Positions 26,288 through 35,840 of a DNA stretch of 64,000 bases are shown one piece after another. Origin of the DNA: Proteiniphilum sp. (GTDB lineage Bacteria > Bacteroidota > Bacteroidia > Bacteroidales > Dysgonomonadaceae); contig JAHDQF010000031.1 of NCBI GenBank assembly GCA_018433945.1, positions 1-64,000 of the forward strand. Reading direction: 5' to 3'. Both the position numbers and the translations under genes were made by a program. A model generated the notes under the pieces. The model was given only the letters and a program-made list of their open reading frames with translations. It was not told the origin of the DNA and did no database searches. The stretch's first letter is position 1, and each line of letters starts with the position of its first letter.

Positions 26288-27285
26288 ACATGAAAGAAAT
26301 CCTATACCAACTGTTTGACTACCAGTATCTCACCCGTGAGCAAGCCCGGGAGGTGCTGTTCACCATCGTAAAGGGCGATGTGCCGGAGACGCAGATCGCC
26401 TCGCTGATTACCTCCTTTCTGATGCGGAGCATCTCGGTGGATGAGGTCCTCGGCTTCCGTGACGCACTCCTTGAGATGCGGGTCCAGGCGGATTTTTCCG
26501 GCTATGACCCGCTCGATATCGTGGGTACCGGCGGCGACGGCAAGAACACATTCAACATCTCCACCACCGCCTGCTTTGTGGTGGCCGGCGCCGGTTATCC
26601 CGTGGTGAAGCACGGCAATTACGGCGCCACTTCCATCAGCGGGGCGAGTAACGTGATAGAGAGCCTCGGGGTGCGCTTCACCACCGATCATGATCGGCTG
26701 CGGCGCAGTCTGGACAGCTGCGGGCTAGCCTACCTCCACGCCCCGCTCTTTAGTCCCGCCCTCAAGGCAGTGGCACCGGTGCGGAAGAGCCTGGGCGTGC
26801 GCAACTTCTTCAATGTGCTGGGGCCGCTGGTGAACCCGGTGCAGCCGCGGCACCAAATGCTGGGTGTTTACAACCTTGCCATGTCGAGGCTCTACAGCTA
26901 CATCTACCAGGTGGAGAACAAGCGTTTCAACATCGTACACAGCCTCGACGGCTACGATGAGATATCCCTCACAGACCGCTTCAAGGTGGTCTCCAACAGG
27001 GGAGAGCAGCTCTTCTCACCGGCCGATCTCGGTTTTGAGGCCATCCCACAGGAGGCACTTTACGGCGGGGACACACCCGAAGAGGCTTCACAGATCTTCT
27101 GCAGGGTGCTGGCCGCCGAGGGTTCGCAAGCGCAGATGAATGTGGTGTTGGCCAATGCTGCTTTCGGGATACAGACCATTGAACAGGAAAAGCCTATTGG
27201 CGAGTGCCTGGAGATGGCGAAGGATTCTCTTTATGGGAAGAAGGCGCTCCGCACGCTGGAGAAATTTGTTGAGATAAATCAATGA
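26284..27285 (+). CDS. trpD: Anthranilate phosphoribosyltransferase
   Basis: 333 residues. The PRPP-binding loop is VGTGGDGKNTFNIST, with KHGNYGATSISGASNVIESLG and the anthranilate-site RNFFNVLGPLVNPVQP. It transfers phosphoribose to anthranilate. It overlaps trpG by 4 bp. It is separate from TrpG, unlike the enterobacterial fusion. Confidence 0.96.
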   Translation: MNMKEILYQLFDYQYLTREQAREVLFTIVKGDVPETQIASLITSFLMRSISVDEVLGFRDALLEMRVQADFSGYDPLDIVGTGGDGKNTFNISTTACFVVAGAGYPVVKHGNYGATSISGASNVIESLGVRFTTDHDRLRRSLDSCGLAYLHAPLFSPALKAVAPVRKSLGVRNFFNVLGPLVNPVQPRHQMLGVYNLAMSRLYSYIYQVENKRFNIVHSLDGYDEISLTDRFKVVSNRGEQLFSPADLGFEAIPQEALYGGDTPEEASQIFCRVLAAEGSQAQMNVVLANAAFGIQTIEQEKPIGECLEMAKDSLYGKKALRTLEKFVEINQ

Positions 27286-27313
27286 TAAGCTATAAGTCAT
27301 AAGCTATAAGCTA
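27286..27313. repeat. Heptamer repeats between trpD and trpC
   Basis: TAAGCTA, TAAGTCA, TAAGCTA, TAAGCTA: four 7-bp units directly after the trpD stop. They are the same family, in other phase or orientation, as the array at 24.2 kb. Confidence 0.75.
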
Positions 27314-27320
27314 AACAATT

Positions 27321-28109
27321 ATGCAAGATATACTGAGCGAGATCATCGCACACAAAAAGATAGAGGTGGCACGGCAGAAGGAGGAGACCCCTTTCTCTGT
27401 GCTTGAGAAAAGGATATCGGAAGAAACAATTCCCTTTCACTCACTGAAATCCGCTCTGGAACAATCATCCACGGGAGTCATCGCCGAGTACAAGCGCCGT
27501 TCACCCAGCAAAGGGTGGATCAACCAGACAGCTGATGCGGAGATAGTGACCAAGGCTTACGAAACGGCGGGCGCAGCTGCATTGTCGGTATTAACCGATG
27601 AAGCATTCTTTGGCGGAACCCTCGCTGATTTGCAAAAGGCAACGCAAACTGTCCATATCCCCGTAATGCGGAAAGAGTTTATCATGGATGAATACCAGCT
27701 CTTCGAAGCAAAGCTTGCAGGAGCAAGTGCGGTATTGCTGATTGCTGCCGCCATCACGAAAGAGGAGTCGAGGCAGTTCACGAAACTGGCGCATCAGCTG
27801 CAGCTGGATGTGTTGCTGGAGCTGCACGATGAGCGGGAGACGGAATACATCACCCCGCTCAACCGGCTGATAGGCATCAACAATCGCAACCTGGGCAGCT
27901 TTGTCACCGATGTGCAGAAGTCGTTCCGGATGATTGAACTGCTCCCGCAGGAGGCACTGCTGATCTCCGAGAGCGGCATCTCCGACCCGCGGGTGGTGCG
28001 TGAGTTGCGCGATGCCGGCTACCGCGGTTTCCTGATCGGCGAAAACTTCATGAAGAGTGAAGATCCGGGAGAATCGCTCAGACAATTCCTGAGAGGAGTT
28101 GGGAGTTAG
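27321..28109 (+). CDS. trpC: Indole-3-glycerol-phosphate synthase
   Basis: 262-residue TIM barrel. Motifs are IAEYKRRSPSKGWI (catalytic Lys), VMRKEFIMDEYQ, IGINNRNLGSF and ISESGISDP. It closes the indole ring. It is a stand-alone enzyme followed by trpF, not a TrpC-TrpF fusion. Confidence 0.96.
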   Translation: MQDILSEIIAHKKIEVARQKEETPFSVLEKRISEETIPFHSLKSALEQSSTGVIAEYKRRSPSKGWINQTADAEIVTKAYETAGAAALSVLTDEAFFGGTLADLQKATQTVHIPVMRKEFIMDEYQLFEAKLAGASAVLLIAAAITKEESRQFTKLAHQLQLDVLLELHDERETEYITPLNRLIGINNRNLGSFVTDVQKSFRMIELLPQEALLISESGISDPRVVRELRDAGYRGFLIGENFMKSEDPGESLRQFLRGVGS

Positions 28110-28138
28110 CAAGTTAGGTTAAATAACCAGCTAAAGAT

Positions 28139-28753
28139 ATGATCATCAAAATTTGCGGCATGCGTGATGCGGAGAATATCCGGACTGTGGAACAGCTGGG
28201 TGTCGACTGGATGGGATTTATCTTCTATCCCGGTTCGTCACGATACGTAGGAGATGAGTTGAGCTGTATCCCGGAGAGGGTGAAGCGGGTAGGGGTGTTC
28301 GTGAACGAGTTGCCGGAGAGGGTGCAGAAGATCGCCTCATTAAACCGGCTGCAGATCATTCAACTGCACGGAAATGAATCGCCCGCTTACTGCCGTTTCT
28401 TACAGGATGTTGGTTTCACAGTGATAAAGGCGTTCGGGATGGATTGTGGAGAACCATTTCCCGCTGAACAGGTAAAGAAGTATGAGGGCAGTTGCGACTA
28501 CTTTCTCTTCGACACCCGAACAGCGCATCATGGTGGTTCCGGAAAAAAATTCCGCTGGGAGCTGCTCTCCAGCTACAGGGGAGCTACCCCTTTTTTGCTG
28601 AGCGGAGGCATCAGGCCGGATGATGCCACAGCCCTGAAATCGTTCAATCATCCGCAATTTGCGGGGATCGATCTCAATAGTGGCTTTGAGATAGCTCCGG
28701 CATTGAAAGACAGGATCTTGCTACAGCGTTTTTTGACGCATATGGGGCGCTGA
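28139..28753 (+). CDS. trpF: Phosphoribosylanthranilate isomerase
   Basis: 204 residues. The N-terminal IKICGMRDAENI contains the catalytic Cys. Later motifs are QLHGNESPAYC, FDTRTAHHGGSGKKFRWELL and LSGGIRPDDA with a final GIDLNSGFE. It carries out the Amadori rearrangement between TrpD and TrpC. It sits 29 bp after trpC. Confidence 0.95.
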   Translation: MIIKICGMRDAENIRTVEQLGVDWMGFIFYPGSSRYVGDELSCIPERVKRVGVFVNELPERVQKIASLNRLQIIQLHGNESPAYCRFLQDVGFTVIKAFGMDCGEPFPAEQVKKYEGSCDYFLFDTRTAHHGGSGKKFRWELLSSYRGATPFLLSGGIRPDDATALKSFNHPQFAGIDLNSGFEIAPALKDRILLQRFLTHMGR

Positions 28754-28804
28754 ATCCAGCGTATTTGGTTCACCAATTATAAAAAAACAGACAACTTAAA
28801 TGAT

Positions 28805-29575
28805 ATGAACAGGATTGATCAATTGTTTCAACAGAAGAAAGAGCATATTTTATCGGTTTACTTTACCGCTGGTTATCCGCAGCTCAACGATACCGTAAGG
28901 GTGATGCAGGCGCTGGAACGGAATGGAGTGGATATGCTGGAGATCGGTGTTCCTTTCAGCGACCCGATGGCCGACGGGCCGGTGATCCAGGCCGCTGGCA
29001 CCCAGGCGCTGCGCAACGGCATGAGCGTGAGAACGCTCTTCAGTCAGCTGGAGGATGTGCGTGCCACAGTCTCCATCCCGCTGGTGCTGATGGGATACCT
29101 CAACCCAATCCTGCAGTTCGGCTTCGAGGAGTACTGCCGCAGAGCGGCAGCATGTGGCATCGATGGGTTGATCATCCCGGATCTTCCCTTTGTTGAATAT
29201 GTGGAATCCTATAAACTGATAGCGGAAAAACACGGACTCCATATGATTATGCTGATTACGCCGGAAACGTCGGAAGAACGCATCCGGTTGATTGACGCAC
29301 ATACCTCCGGTTTTATCTATATGGTCTCCTCCGCATCGGTCACAGGTGCCAGAAAGAGCTTCGGCGAGCAGAACCTGGATTACTTCCGGAAAGTGAATGC
29401 GATGGGACTGAAGAACCCACGGCTGATCGGCTTCGGCATCTCTAACAGCGAGACGTTCGCTGCAGCCTGCCGTGAGGCAGCAGGTGCCATCATCGGCAGC
29501 CGTTTCATCTCGCTACTGGGGAGTGAACCGTCGGTGGAAGCAGCGGCTAAAAAACTGATTGAAGCGCTTCGATAA
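28805..29575 (+). CDS. trpA: Tryptophan synthase alpha chain
   Basis: 256 residues. It has the catalytic Glu in LEIGVPFSDPMADGPVIQAA, together with IIPDLPFVE, and MVSSASVTGARKSF and GFGISNSE. It cleaves indole-3-glycerol phosphate and channels indole to TrpB. It closes the operon, and no terminator hairpin was recognised after it. Confidence 0.96.
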   Translation: MNRIDQLFQQKKEHILSVYFTAGYPQLNDTVRVMQALERNGVDMLEIGVPFSDPMADGPVIQAAGTQALRNGMSVRTLFSQLEDVRATVSIPLVLMGYLNPILQFGFEEYCRRAAACGIDGLIIPDLPFVEYVESYKLIAEKHGLHMIMLITPETSEERIRLIDAHTSGFIYMVSSASVTGARKSFGEQNLDYFRKVNAMGLKNPRLIGFGISNSETFAAACREAAGAIIGSRFISLLGSEPSVEAAAKKLIEALR

Positions 29576-29600
29576 ATGGCGTTATTCCAAAAAAATTCCC

Positions 29601-29608
29601 TACATTTG
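29601..29608 (+). promoter_or_regulatory. -7 box candidate before the EamA transporter
   Basis: TACATTTG, 42 nt before the ATG at 29651. There is no good -33 partner, so the transporter might also be read through from trpA. Confidence 0.35.
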
Positions 29609-29650
29609 CTGCCTCAATTTTCGCCTTTACAGCCATAAGGGATCAGCTAC

Positions 29651-30535
29651 ATGCCATTTCAGTCACATATTGGTGAGATTGCCTCACTGCTTACCGCCGT
29701 TTGTTGGACGTTCAGCGCCATCTTCTTCGAAAAAGCGGGGCGCCGCACGGGCTCCCTTTCGGTAAATATCATCCGCATTTTCCTGGGGATCATCTTCCTG
29801 GGGATCACCACGCTCTTCACCCGCGGGATGTTCTTCCCGTTGGATGCCACCGTCTATAACTGGTTCTGGTTGGGGCTCTCAGGCATCGTTGGCTTCTTTC
29901 TGGGCGATCTCTTCCTTTTCAAGTCCTACACCCTGATCGGATCCCGCACCTCGCAGCTGGTGATGAGCCTCGCCCCGATGATCACTGCCGTGATCGGCTG
30001 GTTCTTCCTGCAGGAGATCCTCTCACTGAAGAGCATCGCGGGGATCGTGGTAAGCGTGGCAGGGATCATGATTGCCGTAGCTGGTAAGAGATTGAAGCTG
30101 AACATCCCCCTGAGGGGCTTTCTCTATGCTTTGGGAGGTGCACTGGGTCAGGCGGTGGGGCTGATTCTGAGCAAGAAGGGGATGGGTGACTATGACGCGG
30201 TGGCAGCCACCCAGATAAGGGCTATTTTCGGTTTCGCTGCTTTTGCGCTCTTGGTCACCTTTGTCGGCCGTTGGAGGCGGGTGTTTATGGCTCTCGGGGA
30301 CAAAACGGGAATGAAGTCGATCACGGTTGGAACCGTTTTTGGCCCCTTTATTGGCGTCTCTCTCTCGCTCTATGCAGTGCAGCACACTGAAACGGGCATC
30401 GCCTCGGCATTGATGGCGCTGGTACCCATCTTTATTATCCTCCCCACCTCCATCATGTTCAAAGAGAAGATCACCGCCCGCCAGGTGATCGGGGCGGTGA
30501 TCAGCATTGCCGGCGCAACGATCTTCTTTCTTTAG
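29651..30535 (+). CDS. DMT-superfamily (EamA) transporter
   Basis: 294 residues with about ten hydrophobic segments arranged as two EamA repeats (each ending in a pattern like VVSVAGIMIAV and VISIAGATIFF). EamA proteins usually export metabolites, often amino acids. Its place right behind trpA makes an aromatic compound a possible substrate, but that is inference only. It ends 10 bp before a convergent gene. Confidence 0.8.
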   Translation: MPFQSHIGEIASLLTAVCWTFSAIFFEKAGRRTGSLSVNIIRIFLGIIFLGITTLFTRGMFFPLDATVYNWFWLGLSGIVGFFLGDLFLFKSYTLIGSRTSQLVMSLAPMITAVIGWFFLQEILSLKSIAGIVVSVAGIMIAVAGKRLKLNIPLRGFLYALGGALGQAVGLILSKKGMGDYDAVAATQIRAIFGFAAFALLVTFVGRWRRVFMALGDKTGMKSITVGTVFGPFIGVSLSLYAVQHTETGIASALMALVPIFIILPTSIMFKEKITARQVIGAVISIAGATIFFL

Positions 30536-30544
30536 TTACACCCT

Positions 30545-31606
30545 TCAGGATAGAGCGATGGTTCTCTTCTCCCTGCTGCTTTGGAAAGCCAGCTCGATGA
30601 TCTGTATCACATTGCGCGCTTCCTCCGGCTTCACCGCCAGCGCTGCCTTGCCGTTGATGGCGTCACGCAGGTTAATGAAATAGTCGCGATAGTCGCCTGG
30701 CTCGCTTTCCAGTTTTCCCCGGATCATCACACCCTTGTATTCGGTGTGGATCGTGCCCCATATCTCCTCAGGCTCCCGTCCCCAATCCTTACCTTGCGGA
30801 ATGGCCCCACTGTCGAGGGTTGCCTCCTGCACATCCAGTCCGTACTTGACAAACGAACCGTTTGTGCCATGCAGCATATAGGTGGGCCCGGGAATGCGGC
30901 AGATCATGCCCGACTTGAGGGTGGCGGTGAAAGTAGAAAAGTGGAGCCGCAGGTCAAAATGATCATCGGCTTTTGCCCATTCCCTTTGCATGTTGATCTC
31001 AGCTGTTACTGCCTGGGGCATGCCGAAGAACCAAAGCGCCTGGTCGATCAGGTGTGATCCCAGGTCGTAGAAGATGCCCGATCCGGGCAGTGGCTCCTCG
31101 CGCCAACCACCATTGGGGCGTGGTTCAATTCTATACCGGTCGAAATGGGACTCATAATCTACGATCTCACCCAAGAGTCCGCTCTCAAGCAACTTCTTCA
31201 CCGTACGGGTATCACTCGTGAAGCGACGGTTATGGTAGACCGTTAAAATCTTATGCTGTCTGCGGGCAATCTCAATCAGCTCATCTGCCTCCTCCACATT
31301 CACCGTGAAAGGCTTCTCAACCACCACATGCTTGCCGGCCAGCAGCGCCTCGCGCGACCAGCGGAAGTGGTCGGTGTTGGGTGAGGTGACGATCACCAGG
31401 TCAATCTCGGGGTCATCGATGATGCTCTTACCGTCGGGGACAATGGCGGTAACCGGATAACGTTCTTCAATCAGGGCAATGCTCTCGGGGCGGGAGGTGC
31501 TGATCTTGGTCAGATCATATCCCTCCACCTGGTCGATGAAAGGGGCATGGAACACGCGGCCGGAGAGACCGTAGCCAATGATGCCCGTGTGGATGTTGGT
31601 AGACAT
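30545..31606 (-). CDS. Gfo/Idh/MocA-family oxidoreductase
   Basis: 353 residues. The Rossmann N-terminus is TGIIGYGLSGRVFHAPFI, the catalytic-site region is VEKPFTVNVEEA, and the sheet domain follows with DLGSHLIDQALWFFG. It resembles the YhhX/scyllo-inositol dehydrogenase branch. NAD(P)-dependent oxidation of a sugar or polyol is likely, but the substrate is unknown. The ATG at 31606 starts right before the nucleotide-binding strand and was preferred over an upstream start at 31639. A minus-strand TATCTTTG (31644-31637) may be its -7 box. Confidence 0.85.
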   Translation of the reverse strand: MSTNIHTGIIGYGLSGRVFHAPFIDQVEGYDLTKISTSRPESIALIEERYPVTAIVPDGKSIIDDPEIDLVIVTSPNTDHFRWSREALLAGKHVVVEKPFTVNVEEADELIEIARRQHKILTVYHNRRFTSDTRTVKKLLESGLLGEIVDYESHFDRYRIEPRPNGGWREEPLPGSGIFYDLGSHLIDQALWFFGMPQAVTAEINMQREWAKADDHFDLRLHFSTFTATLKSGMICRIPGPTYMLHGTNGSFVKYGLDVQEATLDSGAIPQGKDWGREPEEIWGTIHTEYKGVMIRGKLESEPGDYRDYFINLRDAINGKAALAVKPEEARNVIQIIELAFQSSREKRTIALS

Positions 31607-31669
31607 AGGTTCAATAATTTTATATGGATTGGAACTCAAAGATACACTATTTTTTTGAACCTGAAGCGT

Positions 31670-32269
31670 TCAGCGTGGATTAACTGTCTGAAACCGATCC
31701 AGCAGGTATTGCACCATTTTTCCGGTTGCCAGCGACCGGTGGCTGATCTGGTTCTTCGCCTCATCGCCCAGCTCTGCAAAGGTGCGGTCGTATCCTTCCG
31801 GCATAAATACCGGGTCGTAACCAAATCCGTCGCTGCCTCTCTTCACCCGGGTGATGGTTCCACGGATCACCCCCTCGAAGAGGTGCTGTTCTCCATTGCA
31901 ACAGAGTGCAATGACGGTGCGGAATTGCGCTTTGCGATTCTCATTGTGCTCCATTTCGGCAAGCAGCTTCCGCATATTATCTTCAGCCTGGCAGGCTTCA
32001 CCGGCATAGCGGGCAGAATAGACACCCGGTGCGCCTCCCAGTGCCTCCACCTCCAGCCCCGTATCATCCGCAAAACAATCGTACCCATATCGTTCATGCA
32101 CGTAGGTTGCCTTGATGATTGCGTTTTCATCGAGTGTACTGCCTGTCTCTTCGATCTCCTCATGGCAGCCAATGTCGGAGAGGCTCAGGATCTCCAGCGT
32201 ACCCTTCGTGATTTTTCTTATCTCTTCCAGTTTGTGGCGATTGTTGGTGGCAAAAACAATCTTCTTCAT
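31670..32269 (-). CDS. rdgB: XTP/dITP pyrophosphatase (RdgB/HAM1)
   Basis: 199 residues. It has the N-terminal [12 protein letters not shown], the catalytic [23 protein letters not shown] block, and [10 protein letters not shown] with SHRSLA near the end. It removes non-canonical purine nucleotides such as dITP and XTP from the pool. It starts 7 bp after the porW-like gene and is probably co-transcribed with it. Confidence 0.95.
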   Translation of the reverse strand: MKKIVFATNNRHKLEEIRKITKGTLEILSLSDIGCHEEIEETGSTLDENAIIKATYVHERYGYDCFADDTGLEVEALGGAPGVYSARYAGEACQAEDNMRKLLAEMEHNENRKAQFRTVIALCCNGEQHLFEGVIRGTITRVKRGSDGFGYDPVFMPEGYDRTFAELGDEAKNQISHRSLATGKMVQYLLDRFQTVNPR

Positions 32270-32276
32270 CTCTTGT

Positions 32277-34331
32277 CTATTTTTTGTTCTCTTTTTTTTC
32301 CCTTTCCCTGAGTAGCTGTTCTCTTCTTCGTTCCCGCTCTTTCAGCTCTTTCTCCCGTTGCCGGATCCGCTCCTCCCGTTTCCGTTCCCGCTCTTTCAGC
32401 TGTTCCTCCCTGCTTTTTTGAGTCTCACCCTTTTCTTCCGACTGCTTCAATGCCTCTCGGGTGTTCTGCTCCAGCTTCTGCAGCAACTCGTCGGGGGTGA
32501 GCGGTGCTTTGTAGACGGGCGGTGCTTCCACAGAGGTCTCATCGGTGTGGTTGTCAGTTGTGCGACCGGTCTCCAAAGGTACAATCTTTTTGGAGTGCTT
32601 CTTACTGCTGTTTTCATTTTCTTCCCCCACTTCCGCGGGCAGATAGCGCAGCGGCAGACTCGCCAGACGGCTCTCCTGAAAGATGAGGTAATCTTCTATC
32701 CTGCCGTTTCTTAGCAGTCTGCCGACATTCTCTTCCGAGATCACAACCGGCATCACGCCGGCAGGTAGGGACGCGATGAAAAGGCTGTCTGAGAGCAGCA
32801 TCTCTCCATATTGATAGGCCTCATCGAAGGAGTAAAAAGTGCTGACCCCCAACGCCTCTCTTCCCCTGAGCGGGAAGAAGGTGAGGTCGAATGTACGAAG
32901 CCGGAAGCGTGAAAAGTTGAATGTGGCAGTGGCAAACAGCAATTTGTTGCGATCAGTGTTCATCCGGTCAAAAGTAAGCAGGAAGAGATGAGGGCCCTGC
33001 TTTTCTTCCAGAAAAAGTGGGTCCGGTTGCTCACTCTTTACGTTGCTGCTTTCAGAAAGGCTTTTCCAGGCAGTGCCGGGCGGCGATCCGGGTGGTAATT
33101 TGCCACTCTGAGAGAGGGATTGCATCTGTTTCAGTTGCGGAAGCCAAGCTGATTCCGGAAATCTTTTGCTGAAGTGAGATGCCGTTGTGATCACCTTTGC
33201 GGTATCGCCCTCCATGAATGCATGGAAGACTACCTGGTAGAGCGAGTCATGCAGCTCGGAGATCCTGAGCAGCGAATCGTTTACCTCAAAATCAGTCTGT
33301 TGCTTTTCGGCCACAGCTGTTTGAAGAGGATTAACCCCGGGTTCAGTACCGGATAGTGCCAGCTCAATGCGCCGCAGCTGCTCCTCATTTGCCAAGGTTT
33401 TCATCTTCGCCAGTGCTCTCCTTATTTTCGCCTCTTTCTCTCGTGGTGCCAGTGGTAGCTGGCTCACCGTGGCCTGCAGTTGGAGATCGAAAGGAGTTGA
33501 GAGACCTTTCACCGCTTCGAATGCCCGATAGGCTTCCTCCTGTTCGCCGGTGTGTTGCAGTAATTGTCCCAGCAGGTACTGCTCTCTTTTTTTTCTTGAA
33601 GGCTCTTTTTCGTTCCTGATGAGACGCTTCAGCCAGGGGATCGCTGCATTGTAGTCGCCCCGTTTCAGCAGGTAGCCGGTATAGGTCTCCGCGAAAAGTT
33701 GCTGCAGCTGCTCCGGCAGGTTGATCATCAGTAACATCTGAGCAATCTGTTCAGCCTGGTAGAGGCGGTTCTGCTCCGTGTAGCAGCGCAACATCCAGAT
33801 GGCAGCTTCGTTCGTGATCGCTTCATCCTGCCGATAGCGGCGGGTGATATGAGAGAAAACAGCCAGTGCCTCCTCCAGGTCGCCATTCTGCAGGTGAGCC
33901 TTGCCCAACAGCATCCAGGCGTTGTGTAAAAAGGGATTGAACTCTTCCTGTTGAAGCCATTCCCTCTGTTCGGCTGTTAGTCGTTTTGTAGGGTCGCGAC
34001 GCGGTTTGGCAGTAATGGAGTGTTCCCTGATCGCTTTCGATGTCTTCTCCACCACCAAGTCAAAGGCTCCGCCCGGCAACTGTTTATCCAACGGGATAAC
34101 ATGCGGGTAAAGGGGTAACAGGCTGTCGTATTGGTCGATGAAGTTGCGCGATTGCTCTTCCAGGATCTTCTGATAAGCCTGTTCAGCGTTGTAATAGACA
34201 TTGTAACGGGTGGTCAGCTCGTGATAGGCGCGCGTCAGCATTGTGTTCCTCCCGGTACTACATCCTGCACCAAGAATGAACAGTAAAAGGATTGAAGTTC
34301 TACCTGTGACGCTGAATATCTCTCTTCTCAC
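32277..34331 (-). CDS. porW: PorW/SprE-like lipoprotein of the type IX secretion system
   Basis: 684 residues. A lipobox signal (LLFILGAGC) is followed by [20 protein letters not shown], the N-terminal pattern I associate with PorW/SprE, and TPR-like helices over about 60-330. A poorly conserved middle leads to an extremely charged C-terminal coiled coil of Arg/Glu/Lys (about the last 60 residues). PorW is a periplasmic-side lipoprotein needed to couple the motor and translocon of type IX secretion. The start is GTG. The presence of porX in the same window agrees with a T9SS-bearing organism. The assignment is based on pattern and architecture, not alignment. Confidence 0.75.
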   Translation of the reverse strand: MRREIFSVTGRTSILLLFILGAGCSTGRNTMLTRAYHELTTRYNVYYNAEQAYQKILEEQSRNFIDQYDSLLPLYPHVIPLDKQLPGGAFDLVVEKTSKAIREHSITAKPRRDPTKRLTAEQREWLQQEEFNPFLHNAWMLLGKAHLQNGDLEEALAVFSHITRRYRQDEAITNEAAIWMLRCYTEQNRLYQAEQIAQMLLMINLPEQLQQLFAETYTGYLLKRGDYNAAIPWLKRLIRNEKEPSRKKREQYLLGQLLQHTGEQEEAYRAFEAVKGLSTPFDLQLQATVSQLPLAPREKEAKIRRALAKMKTLANEEQLRRIELALSGTEPGVNPLQTAVAEKQQTDFEVNDSLLRISELHDSLYQVVFHAFMEGDTAKVITTASHFSKRFPESAWLPQLKQMQSLSQSGKLPPGSPPGTAWKSLSESSNVKSEQPDPLFLEEKQGPHLFLLTFDRMNTDRNKLLFATATFNFSRFRLRTFDLTFFPLRGREALGVSTFYSFDEAYQYGEMLLSDSLFIASLPAGVMPVVISEENVGRLLRNGRIEDYLIFQESRLASLPLRYLPAEVGEENENSSKKHSKKIVPLETGRTTDNHTDETSVEAPPVYKAPLTPDELLQKLEQNTREALKQSEEKGETQKSREEQLKERERKREERIRQREKELKERERRREQLLREREKKENKK

Positions 34332-34551
34332 CCTGTTTCTTTGCGTTGTTGCTTACCATCATTCAACGGCGGGAAACGTTATTTATTGTTTGCGTTCGGT
34401 AATGATGGAAGTGAGAAGATCAGGAACCATAAAAAGACCATCGAAGGCATCTCATCTGTTATGTTGACATGTTGCCGGGGAAATGGTGCGTCGCACGGGT
34501 CAGCAGGTGATCCTCGCGATGAGCGAGTGGGAACAGGAGCAGAAGAGCGTC

Positions 34552-35382
34552 TCAGCCCATAACTGGCTGGTTTTTCTTTGCAATCGCCTTGATGGCCCGG
34601 GCTGTAAAGAAGACGACGATCAGCACAAAAATGATGAGCGCCCCAGAGGGAACGTTGAGGTAGTAGGAGAGGATCAATCCGGCAACGCTTCCCAGGAGGC
34701 TGAAAAGGATGGAGAGCAGGATCATCCTGGCATAGTTCACCGTGAAGAGGTTGGCAGTCATCTGTGGTACCGTGATCAGCGACATCAACAGTACGATCCC
34801 GACCAGGCGGATGCTCAGTACGATGGTGATGGCGATGAAAAACATCATCACATACTCGATGAAATGTACCGGTAGACGCCTTGTGCGTGCAAATTCGCTG
34901 TCGAACGAGACCGATACAATGGCGTGGTAGAAGCGTAGAAAAAAGAGCAGCAGCAACGATGAGAGGGTGAGCAGCGCCAGCAGATCGGTGCGGGTGATCG
35001 TGAGGATGTTGCCAAAGAGATATTCCGAGAGGTTGGGGGCATAGCCCGGCGTGAGGAAAGTGAGCAGGATTCCCACCGCCATGCCGAACGACCAGAAGAC
35101 GGCAATAGCGGAGTCTTCGCGTACCCCTTGCTTGTGAGACAGCCACTGGATGCCGAAAGCGGAGAGTACGGCGAAGACGATTGCTGAGAGGATGGGGGGG
35201 AAGCCGAAGAAGAAGCCGGCACCCAGCCCCCCAAAAGAGGCATGGGTGATTCCCCCGCTGATGAATACCAAGCGCCTGGAGACCACATATGTTCCTATCA
35301 GGCCGCAGGCAATGCTAGCCAACAGTGCCCCCAGCAGGGCGTTGCGGAAAAAAGCGTATTGAATCAGTTCCGGGATATTCAT
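34552..35382 (-). CDS. Metal ABC transporter permease (ZnuB/MntB-like)
   Basis: 276 residues with about eight to nine membrane helices and the ABC-3 family signature: ISGGITHASFGGLGAGFF, IAVFWSFGMAVGIL and a central LVGIVLLMSLITVPQ. It would form the membrane channel of a zinc or manganese importer. No ATPase or binding-protein gene is adjacent, so its partners must be elsewhere. It follows a small membrane-anchored protein by 12 bp. Confidence 0.88.
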   Translation of the reverse strand: MNIPELIQYAFFRNALLGALLASIACGLIGTYVVSRRLVFISGGITHASFGGLGAGFFFGFPPILSAIVFAVLSAFGIQWLSHKQGVREDSAIAVFWSFGMAVGILLTFLTPGYAPNLSEYLFGNILTITRTDLLALLTLSSLLLLFFLRFYHAIVSVSFDSEFARTRRLPVHFIEYVMMFFIAITIVLSIRLVGIVLLMSLITVPQMTANLFTVNYARMILLSILFSLLGSVAGLILSYYLNVPSGALIIFVLIVVFFTARAIKAIAKKNQPVMG

Positions 35383-35394
35383 TGCTACCAGCCG

Positions 35395-35832
35395 TCATGC
35401 GTGCATTTTCTCTGCTCTGAGATCGTTCACAATCATCAGCACCTCATCTTTCAACTGATCGGGGAGGGCGATCTCTCTCATCTGGAGGCTTCTGATCCAG
35501 TGTGGTTTCTCTTCGTCGAGTACCGAATAGAAGACGTCGCGGAACTCATTTACCTCCTGTTCGTTGTAACGGTCCGAATCGCGGTTGCGGTACTTGTCCA
35601 GCTCCTCATCGTCGAAGTACTCAACCGGTTCAACAAAAGTGGCAATCAGGCTATCCTTTTCACAAATCTCATGTGCTCCGCAGCAGCCACCGTTGTTATT
35701 GCTCAGGTCGATGGGTGGTGCCGGCGTCTCCCGCTCGGTGGTATTTCCCTTTCTACGTTGCAGAAAGTTGGAGAATGAGAGCGCAATCACAAAGAATGCA
35801 ATGATGGCAATAAAGAGATATAAACTTTCCAT
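35395..35832 (-). CDS. Small membrane-anchored protein with CCGAHEIC motif
   Basis: 145 residues. One N-terminal membrane helix (LYLFIAIIAFFVIALSF) is followed by a basic stretch and then GGCCGAHEICEKDSL, a Cys-rich motif that could bind metal or be oxidised. An acidic Tyr-rich region (FDDEELDKYRNRDSDRY) and a helical tail complete it. It resembles a conserved Bacteroidales protein of unknown role. Its placement directly before a metal permease and after aroA suggests an operon, and the Cys/His motif fits a metal-related role only as a guess. Confidence 0.6.
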   Translation of the reverse strand: MESLYLFIAIIAFFVIALSFSNFLQRRKGNTTERETPAPPIDLSNNNGGCCGAHEICEKDSLIATFVEPVEYFDDEELDKYRNRDSDRYNEQEVNEFRDVFYSVLDEEKPHWIRSLQMREIALPDQLKDEVLMIVNDLRAEKMHA

Positions 35833-35840
35833 AATCTGTT

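Noticed and set aside
29651..30535. EamA transporter as part of the trp operon exporting tryptophan
   Set aside because: It has a separate -7-like box and the family is too broad for a substrate claim; position alone is weak evidence.
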